Shown here in pieces: positions 12,371 through 23,466 of a DNA stretch of 64,000 bases. Within the stretch, counting starts at the first letter, position 1. The number at the start of each line of letters is the position of its first letter. The notes below the pieces were generated by a model that was not told the origin of the DNA, searched no databases, and saw nothing but the letters and a program-made list of their open reading frames with translations. Origin of the DNA: Ophiodon elongatus. Lineage: Eukaryota > Chordata > Actinopteri > Perciformes > Hexagrammidae. The stretch lies in assembly GCA_016806645.1 (NCBI GenBank), contig JACSYO010001625.1, positions 174,543-238,542 on the forward strand, given 5' to 3'. The translations under genes and the position numbers were made by a program.

Positions 12371-12575
12371 ACAGTTGCTCTCCACCGACTGCATGACCCA
12401 TTGCATGATGGGAAACGCCTGGCTGTCCCCAGATCAAAGAGCTGATTGGTTCTTAGTTTTGACAACAAACACCACGTTTCCATATAAATATACAGTAACA
12501 AACACGTGAATGAATCCAAACGAGGTCGGCAAACTACAAGTAGCCTACAGATTGGATCTAACAGGATGTAACTGT
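12370..12575. repeat. Duplicated block F, first copy
   Basis: It matches 37,505-37,620 joined to 37,805-37,915, with about 190 bp missing between 'accacgttt' and 'ccatataaat'. In the second copy block F lies directly left of block A', so its presence here right of block C marks the seam of a tandem array. Confidence 0.8.
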
Positions 12576-13410
12576 TTTTTATATTTTGTGCGGCCTCCCT
12601 TTGCCAAGATAACAGCTCTGAGTCTTCTCCTATAATGCGTGATGAGGTTGGTGAACACATGGCACTAGATCTGAGACCAGTCCTCCATGCAGAATCCCTC
12701 CAGATCCTTCAGATTCTGAGGTCGACGCTTGTGGACTCTCCTCTTCAGCTCATCCCACAGATTTTCTCTGGGGTTTAGGTCGGGGGACTGTGATGGCAAA
12801 ACCTTTATTCTGTGGTCGGTGAACCATTTTTGTGTAGATTTTGAGCTGTGCTTCGGATCGTTGTCCTGCTGGAAGGTCCAATCACGGCCCATTTTAAGCT
12901 TCCTGGCAGAGGCTTTTAGGTTTTCATTTAATATCTGCTGGTATTTGGTGGAGTCCATGATACCATGTATCCTAACAAGATGTCCAGGGCCTTTGGAAGA
13001 AAAACAGCCCCACAACATCAAAGATCCGCCCCCATACTTCACAGTGGGTATGAGGTGCTTCTCTGTATGGCTATCTTTCTGTCTACACCAAACCACCAGT
13101 TAAATCAAACCAGTTACACCAGTTGTCCAGTTAAATCAAATCATAAATCACACATGTGATTCAGTCCATGTGGTTCATTCCTTCTTTCGGTAAATGTTCA
13201 TTCTCCTACCACACACTTGTGGGAAGGAGGGGGGTTCTTTGCTCAAAGGGGTAGCTCGCCATTCAATGTTTTTTGATCCACGTGATCCCCAAATTTTTGA
13301 TGATGTCACTAAAAAAACCTGACCTACAAAAGGTCACAAAGACAGTAAGTTTAAAAACATGCAAAATGTAAACCGCAGCACTTACAGAACTTACAACCAG
13401 CTATGCTAAT

Positions 13411-14340
13411 TAGTGATGTGTCCTTTCGTGTCGAGGCTTTGAAGCGTGTGTCGAGTAATCGAGGAAGATTTTTGTGAAGCGCGTATCGAGGCTTGTGTTG
13501 ATGACGTATGTGGTGACGTTCGAAGCCCCACGTGACTGATTCAGAAAATGGTTCGCCGGTTTGGCGTGCGATTCAAAAATATAAGATGCAGCAAAATGTA
13601 ATGGATCCCCCCCTCACATTTTGTGACTTTATTGCGCGTTTGTTTGTAATATATTTCAGCTTCATTTTTTTTGCGATGGAAATTGTCTAAAAAAAAAAAA
13701 AGAAACCGCCTGAAGCCCAGCACTGTGTATAAGTTGGTATCTTTAAATTGTTGTTCCTAGTAACATAAGCACAGACGCATCACAACCCTCTCCCCAATTT
13801 GGTACAACTTTCCTAGCGACTGTGGCTTAGTGGGGAGCAGGGTCGTCCTTCAATCAGAGGATCGGCGGTCGATCCCCGGCTCCACTAGCCCATGTCGATA
13901 TATCTTTGGGCAAGACACTTAACCCCGAATTGGTGTGTGAATGGTTAGATAGTCCTGATGGGCAGGTGGCACCTTAACCCCTCCCATCAGTGTATGAATG
14001 ATGTCATATAGTGTTAAAGCGCTTTGAGTGGTCGAAAGACTAGAAAAGCACTGTACAGGTCCATTTACCATTTTGACCCCGCCATTGTATCATAAAGTCA
14101 GACACCATATTAATACATTCATAATTTATGTATTGGCATCACAAACATCATTCATTCATTCAATTCAAAGCTTCACACACCAAAGACATGGTGTCATTGT
14201 TATCACTCTACCTGTTTTACATTTATTGTCCACTTGATGGCACAGTAGAGCAAATGAAGCACCATGAAGCTTCGGCCCATGAGTGAACCAATTGGATGGA
14301 AAGCTTCAATGCTTCAGGAAGCTTCATCTCGCCATTACTA
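13411..14340. mobile_element. hAT-type non-autonomous element with 8-bp target duplication
   Basis: The 930-bp element is flanked by perfect 8-bp direct repeats atgctaat (13,403-13,410 and 14,341-14,348). Its ends are imperfect inverted repeats (tagtgatgtg... and, on the other strand, tagtaatggc...), both followed by variants of 'gaggctttgaagc/gaagcttcaatgc'. Eight-base duplications are the rule for hAT transposition. There is no transposase; it carries a SINE. Confidence 0.7.
13810..14080 (+). mobile_element. tRNA-derived SINE nested in the hAT-type element
   Basis: It begins with a tRNA-like head: A box 'tggcttagtgg' and B box 'ggtcgatcccc', spaced as in a tRNA gene. It ends with the body 'aaagcgctttgagtggtc...aagactagaaaagcactgtacaggtccatttaccat', a common teleost SINE tail. 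It is a retroposed RNA polymerase III transcript, not a tRNA gene. Confidence 0.7.
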
Positions 14341-15544
14341 ATGCTAATTGCTGAGCTAACGGGAGCTAGCGAAATGCTAAATCAGCTATTATCTCTGTTG
14401 ACCACATGAAATCAAGGTCCTGCTCAGTGCTAGGCTAGCGGGAGCTAGCTACGGTTAGGCAGGTTAGCTGCATAGACCAGTACTCACCGCTGCCTACAGA
14501 GGATCTCTACCGAAACTAGTCGTCTTGACGTCCGGAAACACGGCACATAAATCCCAGCAGGAAGTGACCTGCTTAAACCGGATGTTTATTAAACCCAGTT
14601 GTCCGGGATTGGCTAATGGTAATTCTTATAATATATTATATTATTATATAGTTATTCTTTAAATCTAATCTAATCTAGCCAATATATAAGGTTACATGTT
14701 TGTTGCCAAAAAGCTCTATTTTGGTCTCATCTCACCATATAACCCGGTCCCATTGAAAGTCCCAGTAACGTTTGGCAAACTGTAGGCGCTTTAGTTTGTT
14801 GTTGATTGACAGCAGAGGCTTTTTTCTGGCAACCCTCCCAAACAACTTGTGGTGATGTAGGAGCGTCTGATGGTAGTTTTGGAGACTTTCTGACCCCAAG
14901 ACTCAACTAACCTCTGCAATTCTCCAGCTGTGATCCTTGGAGATTCTTTTGCCAGTGGAACCATCCTCCTCACGGTGCGTGGGGTTAATGCACACACACG
15001 TCCTCTTCCAGGCTGATTCTTAACATCTCCTGTCGCTTTAAACTTCTTAATTATTGCCCTGATAGTGGAAATGGGTATTTTCAACTCTTTAGAGATTTTC
15101 TTATATCTATTTTCTGATTTGTGCAGCTCAACAACTTTTCGTCGCACATCGTCACTGAGTTCTCGGGTCTTTCCCATAGTGATGAATGACTAAGGGAATT
15201 TGGCCTGTGTCATCTCATATTTATACCTCAGGGAAACAGGAAGTCATGGTTGACCACTTAAGAGTTACTAATCAAACAGGTGAACTTAAAAATGTAAAAT
15301 ATGACTGGAATTATACTTCAGTTAGATTTTAATCATGATATTTTCTAGGGGTGCCAATAATTGTGGCACACATGTTTTGGAGAAAAATATTTAATTAATT
15401 CCAACATTTGTTTTTTCTTTCAATAATTTTACTTCAATGAAAAGGTAAGATTTATATGAATATTTTAAGTGAAAGACCAAGAGGATAAACAGCAAAGACA
15501 TTTTTTTACAGCCTGTTTTGCTCATATTCACTAAGGGTGCCAAG

Positions 15545-16790
15545 AGGGCACTGTACATTATTGCACAAAGGAAATATGAAATACTATACTATGACTTATA
15601 TTAAGACATACTATACTATGACATTTTATAATTTTTTTAGACTTCTTATGCTACGATTATTACAATTTTTATTTGCAAACTATGATATGACTTTTTCCAC
15701 ATACTTAACTTTTTTCAATGTAAAATACTATGACTTTTTATTTCTTCTTTGACATAATTTAAATGAATTGTTTTCAACATGCTATACTACAACTTTTTTT
15801 TTCGACATACTTATACTATGACTTTTTTCAGACATACTATACTCAGACTTTATATTTTTTTACATACTATATAATTACTTTTTTTTAAATTACTTTTTTG
15901 ACATATTACACTCTGATTTTTTTTTCAACATACTATACAATTACTTTTCATGACTTATTTTGACAATCTGTTTTCAGATTTATTATGACTTTCTTTTACA
16001 TGAATTTCACTCAATTGTTTTTTGGTTGTCTTTTTCAGATTACCTGAGGGATCCTGAAGAATTTCTCCATTGAGGGCAACACGGCTCCCTCTCTGGGTCA
16101 TCGTCTGCAACAGCATCCAACAAAAACTGCCTATGAATACATTTATGTTGACAGGGGGCAATTTGAGTCTTGAGCAGCCTCTCTCTGGCTGAATACGGCT
16201 GAATATCTGAGTCAGGCAAAAGACCGTTAAATGTACAATGTAAATAAATACTCTAGAAAAAGGGTGTTTTTGAGCGGCATGGCGGCCCACAGCTGCCACC
16301 GCTGAAGTAGCACTCTGTAGTTCTTCCTTACCTCCAACGACATCACTGGATGCAGGAAGAACAAAAGATTGTGCTGCTGCTCTCCAGAGACACAGAACAT
16401 CAGCAAGAGCTGCAGGTTTTTCACACTACATCCATAACCCAGAAAGAGATAAGGATGAACATTTGTAAATCTTCCCTTTAAGTTTAACATTGTTGCATGT
16501 TCTTCTGAGCTGATGTGCACTTAGTATATGAATTCAAGATTACTCCAGCATTTGATTTGAAATAATTGGAAATGTATCAAATGAACGATCACTTTGAAGT
16601 TCTGTAAGGAAATGTCTGAGAAAAAAATGTGGAATTTATTTAGAAATTTTGGATCTGCAAAATGTGCCTTTTTCCCCCTCATTGTGTCGAGGCTACACTT
16701 TATTTAAAGTAGGTTTATATTAAAGCAGAAATTAGTTTAGAATTCAACAATTTCATCAATAGTTGTATATGTATTTCAAAGCAGAAAAGG
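15545..16790. repeat. Third, diverged copy of block A (coa3 3' flank)
   Basis: It starts 'attattgcacaaaggaaatat' and is rich in 'catactatactatgacttttt' repeats like 85-440. Its right end (16,675-16,790) aligns with 515-635. It lacks coa3 exon 2: the match stops where retroviral sequence begins (about 16,790). About 600 bp in the middle (16,030-16,620) has no counterpart in blocks A or A'. Confidence 0.7.
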
Positions 16791-16794
16791 GAAA

Positions 16795-17767
16795 GATGAT
16801 AATGTGTAACTCCTAACCTAACTCTGATCACAGTCCTCAAAGGAGGTGACGTTATAGATACCTTCTGCGGCGCCATTGTAGTTAAATGTGATACATTTAT
16901 ACCTTCAATAGCTTTTAACATTGAAAGAGTAGATTTCTCTTCCATTTTCCCAGCTTTCGTCTGGAGAGTTGATGTCATCGTTGTCAATTCTCTTGTTTCC
17001 CCAACATCTTGGAGGTCTATACTCTTATTCTCACCTAGTATCACTAGAAACACTATGCGAACTCTAAATCCTAACTCGGACCGCTCACTCCCAATATGTG
17101 GATCGTAAAAAGAACACCTGTAATCACCTTGATCTTCCTGTTGAGGCCTATGTACATAGAGACTACAATCTCCCTCGACCTTCAGTCTCCTTTTGTCATT
17201 AAGTAATGTATACTTCCCTAATGGTAATGTCTCTGACAGAACCAGAATCCTACCATGGCTATCTTTCCACTCAACTCTGAGTTTCCCTTCACCACTATTT
17301 TCTCCTGTACACTGACATGGAAGCTGAGCTGACTTCCCCAAGGTTACTTCAACCCTGGTTCTAGTAACGGTTTGGTTTAACCCTTCTCCTAACTGGTCTC
17401 GGGCTCCTTTCTCTAACTGGGTCCCTGAGTTGTCCTGCAGCGGAGTCACCGCCCTTTGATATCTCTGGCGCTTTGCAGGCAACTGAAATAGGTCCTGCTG
17501 TGTCTGGGACATGTTGAAAGACAATGTCCCTAAATCTTCTTTCTTGTCCATCAACTGCAGAGTCATTTCTGGCATCATCAGGAATGTGCACAGAAACATC
17601 AACATTGTCCACAACCTGGACAATCTCTCCTTCTGCGTTCTGACTCTGAGGATTTTCATGCATCTCCCTGTCTGGTGTATGTTCTTCCACATTGTCTTCG
17701 GGCTCTCTTGAGCCTTCAACATCTCGGATCTGTGAATGTGGCGCCTCTTCACTTGGCGCTTTGACAC
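16795..17767 (-). pseudogene. ERV env-position frame with an immunoglobulin V-like domain, 3' truncated
   Basis: This frame overlaps the integrase tail, as env frames often do, and runs on after pol stops. A hydrophobic stretch LWTMLMFLCTFLMM (residues ~52-65) could be a signal peptide. Residues ~139-238 (about 17,353-17,054) look like an Ig V-set domain: first Cys in LPCQC (151), Trp in VEWKD (167), and DQGDYRC (second Cys 218) with the usual L-x-V strand before it. Potential N-glycosylation sites occur (NQT, NKS, NVS). No fusion peptide, CX6CC or membrane anchor is seen: the sequence is cut at about 16,790 by block-A DNA and the last ~30 codons are not viral. It could be a captured host receptor domain or a divergent Env head; I cannot decide. 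Confidence 0.6.
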
Positions 17768-18890
17768 AATGTGATATTTGATACCACGTTGGAGACCCTT
17801 TAACCTGGACCGCGGTTCCAGTACTGCGAACTACTTCAAATGGTCCTTCACGGCGTTCGTTATACCACTTCCTTCTAAACACCTTCACGAACACCTTGTC
17901 TCCAGGTTGCACTGTGTTCCTTTTTTGCTCATCGAGCTTCTCCTGTACCTCCTCTTTTGTTTGCCTGTCAGAAACATATGCGGATATTCTTTGATGTAGA
18001 TTAACCACATATGTAACATACGTTTGCATTTCATCTTCTAAAAGGGCCAGGCTTGGACCCTTTCCACTTGTCCGCAGACAAGGCGTTGGCATCAGTCTTC
18101 CTGTAACCAACTCATGAGGTGTCATATGTAAATCGCGGAGCTCACTAGAGCGACATACCATTAGCGCCAATGGAAGCGCTGCTATCCAATTTACACCCGT
18201 GTGCTGACATATTTTGGCAATACGATTTTTCAGAACACCATTCATTCTTTCGCACATCCCTTGACTTTACGGATGATAGACTGCACCAAGACGCTGTTTA
18301 ATTCCTAGTTTTTGCAAAATCAATTTCACCGTCTTATCCACAAACTCTTTCCCATTGTCTGAGGATATTCGATCTGGAAGTCCCCACCTGCTTATGACCT
18401 CTCTACATAAGAACTTGGCAACCGATTGAGCATCTTTTCGTTTTGTTGGACAAGCCTCGTGCCATCGTGAAAATCTGTCCACAGCGACCAGCATATATCT
18501 TTTACCTTCAATCAGTTTTATCATGTCAACATAGTCCACAACTAGTTCACGCATAGGACCCCTTGGAGTTGGAATGTGACCAGGAGGAACCGTCACTCCC
18601 CTCCGAACATTGTTTTTCAGACAGATAGTGCACCTGCTTATGACATAATCAATCTGTTCAAGCAAACATGGTGCCCAAAAACCATACTCCTTTGTAATTT
18701 TTCTCTTAACTTCCCCCCTTGCAACGTGAGCTAAACCATGCGCCTCCTGAATCATTAGACCCAACAAGTCTGGAGGTGATAGTATCATCCCCTCATGATT
18801 TCTCCAAAGTCCAGTAGAATCTCGGGTGGCACCTCGGTCTAGCCACAACTGTTTGTCCATTTCAGGAGCCGCTTCCTGTATTAAAATCAC
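17361..18890 (-). pseudogene. pol: ERV integrase with one nonsense codon, plus long C-terminal tail
   Basis: The zinc-binding H-x3-H…C-x2-C is present (HGLAH, then CTIC). The catalytic triad is Asp in VVDYVD, Asp in SSDNGKEF, and Glu in MCERMNG, 35 residues after the second Asp, so D,D-35-E spacing is intact. One in-frame TAA (18,263-18,261) lies six codons before that Glu. After the core, KVFVKVFRRKWYNERREGPFEVV-type SH3-like sequence (GPFEV motif) is followed by an acidic, then Arg-rich tail of over 100 residues that ends at 17,361. The tail overlaps the env-position frame. Confidence 0.88.
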
Positions 18891-20535
18891 ATCTTTGAGA
18901 CATAATTTTGTCTTCCAAGTTCACTTCATGCGTTACAAGAAGAACTTTGCCCAATTTATCTGCTCCTGTGACTGCTTTTGCAGCTTCATCCGCCGCTCTA
19001 TTCCCTTGTGAAACCTTTGACGCATCCATCTTATGTGCCGCACATTTAGCTATTGCTATTTCTTTAGGCTTCATCATAGCATGCAACAATTTCATGATCT
19101 GGGCGTGATGCTGTATCGGAGAACCATCCGTTTTCTTAAACCCTCGGTTCTTCCACACCGATCCAAACAAGTGACACACATTATGTGCATATGCAGAGTC
19201 GGTATATATCGTCACTCGCTTACCTTCTGCCAACAAACACGCTTCAGTTAGCCCCATAAGCTCCGCAAGTTGTGCAGATGCAGGCTGTGGTATCACTTCA
19301 GCCTTCTCAACAGCAAATCCAGTTCCTTGGGCTTTTACTACTGCATAGCCAGCACTTAATTTATCGCCCACACGATAACAAGACCCATCAGTCCAATACT
19401 CCAGGTCCACCTCATGCAATGGGAGGGCTTGTAAATCTGATCTAAGCCTAGAGTATTTCTCTGCTTCTTGAACACAATCGTGTGGCTCACCGTCTTCTGG
19501 AGTGGGCAAATTCTCCGCTGGATTCACCGTAACACACCTTGCTAGGGTAACATCTTCCTGCTCTGAGAGCCTATGATAGTCTCTGAGCCTAGACATAGTC
19601 AAGTTGTTCTTACCATAATTCAAAAGATTTCTGAGACTATGATGTGTAAGAATTGTCACTGGATAACCCATTGTTACAGATGATGCTTTATTGTACATTA
19701 GAGAAACTCCCACCATTGCTCTGTAGCACAGTGGTAGCCCTAACTCTACTTCTGAATAAGCAGTGGAGTAGTACGAAATAGGTTGATGACTCGTCCCCGT
19801 ACCTGTTGGTTGACAAAGAACTGCACATGCATATTTACCCCTAGTAGAAGTAGATACATATAACAAGAAATTCTTAGAGTAGTCTGGAATTGCTAGCGCC
19901 GGAGCCTCTTGCAACTTCTTTTTTGTCGTTTCAAATGCCAAAAGGCCATCGTGTGTCCAGGAAAGATTGCCGTGGAGTTTAGCATTCCCAGTATCTTTAA
20001 TCATAGCTCTCAAAGGCCCCGTCAAGCTAGCATAATCCTCAACCCATGCTGAGGAATATCCTGCAATACCAAGAAATGTCATCATCTCTCGGACTGTTCT
20101 GGGTTTCGGAGCCTTGCGAATAGCCTCCACCTGGCTGTCAGAGATGCTTCTGTGTCCCTGCGTTATTATTTGACCCAAATAAACTACCTTCTCCTGACAA
20201 TACTGCAGTTTCTTCAGAGAGGCCTTGTGGCCCTTTTCTGCCAGTATTTGTAGCAATTTAATTGAGTCTTTATGACATGTCTCCTCACCTGGTGAACAAA
20301 TGATGATATCATCCACGTATTGAATTACAGTGCTTTTTAATACCTGATCTATCCCAACCAAATCATCTTTCAATATTTTATTGAAAATGTGAGGACTATG
20401 TTTGAACCCTTGTGGCAGTCTCTCATACTCATAAGATTGTCCATTATACGTGAACCCAAATAAGCTTTGACTTTCCCTACTAAGTGGAACACTGAAAAAC
20501 GCACCACATAAATAACACTGTGAAATGTTTCGCAT
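18862..20535 (-). pseudogene. pol: ERV pol, part 2: reverse transcriptase and RNase H
   Basis: The frame contains the RT palm motif LPQGFKHSP (residues ~40-48), the catalytic YVDD (73-76; about 20,319-20,308) and a typical connection region. RNase H follows with the acidic set visible: WTDGS (D383), AELMGL (E425), YTDSAYA (D446) and NRAADEAA (D516). Continuity with part 1 is lost by a frame break around 20,525, just before the conserved CGAFFSVPL strand, and with integrase near 18,880. No stop interrupts the 557 codons. The motif order and 'YVDD' fit Ortervirales class I (gamma/epsilon-like) elements. Confidence 0.9.
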
Positions 20536-21850
20536 TTGGAGGAAGTTGGGCTAACAAAGTATGTGGATCCGGCACTTCTGCTGGAAAATCAGCCACCACT
20601 TCATTCACCGCTCTCAAATCATGTGTCAGGCGATATGAATCATCTGGCTTCTTTACAGGCAACAAAGGCGTGTTGCTCTGGGGATCCTGTGTTATCCTCA
20701 AAACACCCGCCTTTAAAAGTCCTTCAATCTGTGGTTCAATTCCTCGGATTGCCTCTTCCTTCAGTGGATACTGGTTCTTCCAACGTGGTCTGACTCCTAT
20801 TCGGAGTTCAACTCTTACTGGTTGGGCTGACTTCACAAGTCCAATATCGGTACTATGCCGAGACCACAAACATTCTGGAACTTGTTGTAGCATCTCTTCT
20901 CTCATTGAGTCTGAGTCCATCTTAGCACTGCAAATTGACTCATGTGTCATCTGCACAGTTTGTGGCTGTCCTTGTCCTTGAGCAGAGATCATAATCTTAA
21001 TGAACTTCTGATCCTCACTCCTCCAGATGGCAAGATTCTCTTTTACTGGTGTAAAAACAGCTTCTTCTGCTTCTGCCATCATTTCTCCTACCTGCTTCTG
21101 CATATGTTCTTCACACACCAACAAGGTCACATGTGGCACACTCTTCTCGATATCAAACTCTTTATCCAAATAGTCATCTCCGTGTATCCTCATAGCTGCT
21201 CCTTGTGGTCCCAAAATTATACAGCCCGAATTAAGTTGAACTTGCTTTGGTTGGCGACTCAACCATTCTTCTGCGTTTGGTTGAGCATCATTATTGAAAT
21301 ACTTGAGCGTGCAGTGAAATGGATACTCTGGAAGCTTTGCGTCGGGCATATTTGCGATGATAAACTTTTCCCACAACTTAGCTGGCTCAAAAAAATCTCC
21401 ATTAAGACTTCCGATCCAAAATACTGTAGAAGCTTCAGTCTCTGTTGTCATCAATGATTGGTAAACAATCTCGTTTGGCACTACCTGACAGCCGTCTGGT
21501 TTACACTTTATTGTACACCTCAATCTACACATAGCATCTCTTCCCAAAAGTGCAATAGGTGTATGTTCTGATACCAATATGGGTATTGTAATCTTCTGCT
21601 TTTTATAGCTGAGCTCAATTGGTTCAGTGAGAGGAATTAGCTGTTTCACTCCCTCAAACCCGATTGTCCGAATCAATTGACCAGACATGGGGAGATGTAT
21701 AGCATCTTCAGGCCGAATACAGGTAAAAGCAGCTCCGCTATCCGCCATCACTTCCACTGGTCGATTATTTACTTTTACCTCTATTGTTGGATCTCTCTCC
21801 GGCCCTGATACTACCAGCTGACACCCCCCTCTCGAGTCTTCAGGGCACCT
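20480..21850 (-). pseudogene. pol: ERV pol, part 1: aspartic protease, 2H phosphoesterase-like domain, start of RT
   Basis: Numbering from the first Met (21,757): protease active site ADSG at residues 5-8 and the flap-distal LLGRDA near 70-75, as in retropepsins. Residues ~112-260 follow, in a position where retroviruses usually go straight to RT. They contain PFHCTLKYF (His148, Thr150; His codon 21,316-21,314) and VPHVTLLV (His209, Thr211; 21,133-21,131). Paired H-x-T motifs inside beta-strand-like hydrophobic context are the catalytic signature of 2H phosphoesterases (LigT, AKAP7, viral 2',5'-phosphodiesterases). RT sequence starts near residue 285 (LLPVKKPDDSYR) and breaks frame near 20,525. 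Role of the extra domain is unknown; cleavage of 2-5A or cyclic phosphates is an analogy only. Confidence 0.8.
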
Positions 21851-21853
21851 CTA
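21851..21853 (-). promoter_or_regulatory. Gag-pol UAG, likely read-through site
   Basis: The gag frame ends PGF-TAG, and the same frame continues without another stop into the protease (…VMADSGAAF). This matches the gammaretroviral strategy of amber suppression rather than frameshifting. I did not establish a downstream pseudoknot. Confidence 0.65.
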
Positions 21854-23466
21854 GAATCCTGGTTCCGGGCCTCTGTAAGGGTTCACCGGTCCTCTGGGTG
21901 ACCCTGATTGGCCCCTGAATCCTCCTCTGGAGTTTCCTCTGAAATTCCCTCTGAAATTCCCTCTGAAATTCCCTCCTGACCTGTTGCACTCACGGGCAAA
22001 GTGGCCTAATTGTCCACAAGTATAACATTCGTCTGATTGCTGTTGAAAATTTGGATTAAACCTTCCTCCTCTTCCGAAATTTCTTTGATCACTTCCTCTC
22101 CAGGACTGCACTTGATCAAAGGCTGGCTGTGTGTAGGAGACGACTGGAACCACCGGTGATGGCTGGAACGACTGGAGCTGAACCTGGTTCGGCTGTGGTT
22201 GTGGTAATAGTTGATTTAGTGGAGCCTGATTCTGCATAACCAGAGCCTGCTTCTTCTCCATCTTCTTATTATCCATCAGTTGTATTTGATTAAGTTTCCT
22301 GAGGGTCTCTTGGTCCTGGTCTTTCTGATCACGTTCCTTTTTCCTATACAGCGCCACTTGGTGGGCTATATGATCCGTATACACACCCTTTGCCATTCTT
22401 CCAAGACCAACCACCTCTGCCAGTTTGCTTCTCACTGGTAGGGGCAACCCCTTCTGTACTCTGGCTCGCAAAATTGACTGCTCCATTTGATTCAAATCCG
22501 GGTCATTTCCTGTGACATTTCTCCACACTTGATGAGCTCTCGACACATAGACCCTCGGGTTTTCTTCCTGTCCCAGTGGTTCAATAAAATTATTGTCAGG
22601 ATGTACATTTGTCGGAAATGTATCTTTCAGCGCTCTGCACACTCGACCTCTACTTGCAGAAAACAGCTCTGAATCATTCACAGCAGTTCTCACATATCGA
22701 TCAAGTCCAGCTTTCTGTAGAATCTCTCCCATAGCATGAACTCCAACGAGATTAGCCAAGAGTCTCTTAATATCTCCAATGGCAGGTTGTTCTCCCCACC
22801 ATAATCTCTTCCAAATCACTTTGGTCACTCTCGTCTCTATATTCCAGCCTTTGCATCCTAGTTCCCAACCTTGTTTTCTTCATCCTCTTGGAATTTGGAT
22901 ACATCGTTATAGTTGTCTCCGCTTGTCCTGTTTCTATTATTTTGTCCTCCTTGTCTCTGATATGATAGTTACCCTCCTGACTGATCACTGGGATCTGAGA
23001 ATAGATTTTCTTAGACTTCGTCCCTACCTCATAAGGTGGTGGTCTCTTCATTGGGTTCATATGTGAGAAAAATGGATTGGTGTCTTCCAACAGTTTTTCT
23101 GTTTGTTTTGTATTTTGTTTTATTTCTTCTGCGTCTTTATCTCTCTTATCGTTTGCAGCTTTGATCAGTTTCTGTCCCTCATTTTCAAATGCCAAGCTCC
23201 ACTTGCCTCTTTTCTTTGCGTTTTTCTCCCTTGTTTCCCTTCTTTTGCTCTGCCTTGTATGTGGATACAAGTATCTGCATTATTCTAATTACATCTGGGT
23301 TAAGAGTCCCCTCCACTGGCCATGGTTGGTCAATTTCAGGCCAGCGTTTATGCCATTTTTCCGATATTTTTGCAATGTTTGCGATGCCTCTAACTAAAGG
23401 ATTATTCTTCTGTACTACATCAACAGGAGTGATTACTTTTGGATTTTTAGTGTCCTTTTTCCCCAT
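21851..23466 (-). pseudogene. gag: ERV gag (matrix, PPPY late motif, capsid, CCHC nucleocapsid), frameshifted
   Basis: The start MGKK (23,466) offers a glycine for myristoylation. Matrix contains WPVEGTLN, like the gammaretroviral WP-x2-GTFN signature. In a second frame (23,270-22,767) there is a PPPY budding motif (about 23,045-23,028) that would recruit NEDD4-type ligases. A third frame (22,828-21,851) holds capsid C-terminal sequence with a major-homology-like region (QEENPRVYVSR) and one knuckle of form C-x2-C-x4-H-x4-C (CYTCGQLGHFAREC, about 22,030-21,985), then an RG-rich tail with repeated NFRG. Frame breaks lie near 23,220 and 22,800. The stretch between PPPY and the homology region is shorter than in typical gammaretroviruses, so some capsid may be missing. 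It ends in TAG at 21,853-21,851. Confidence 0.85.

Larger units (their letters stand above)
12580..15540 (-). mobile_element. Tc1/mariner element, transposase split by inserted DNA
   Basis: The N-terminal half of a Tc1 transposase (15,177 to about 14,695) has paired helix-turn-helix signatures (KKISKELKIPISTIR). The C-terminal half (about 13,100-12,665) has the DDE contexts QQDNDPKHSS and SPDLNPRENLW. The two halves abut in protein sense: one stops at FGNKH, the other begins at VWCRQKDSHTEKHL. About 1.6 kb (13,100-14,695) was therefore inserted into one element. There is also a frame break near 14,860 and a TGA in the 'VIW-DE' catalytic region, so it is dead. A 13,411-14,340 hAT-type element lies inside the insert. 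Confidence 0.8.

Noticed and set aside
13815..13890. tRNA gene
   Set aside because: Only the head is tRNA-like; it continues into a SINE body.
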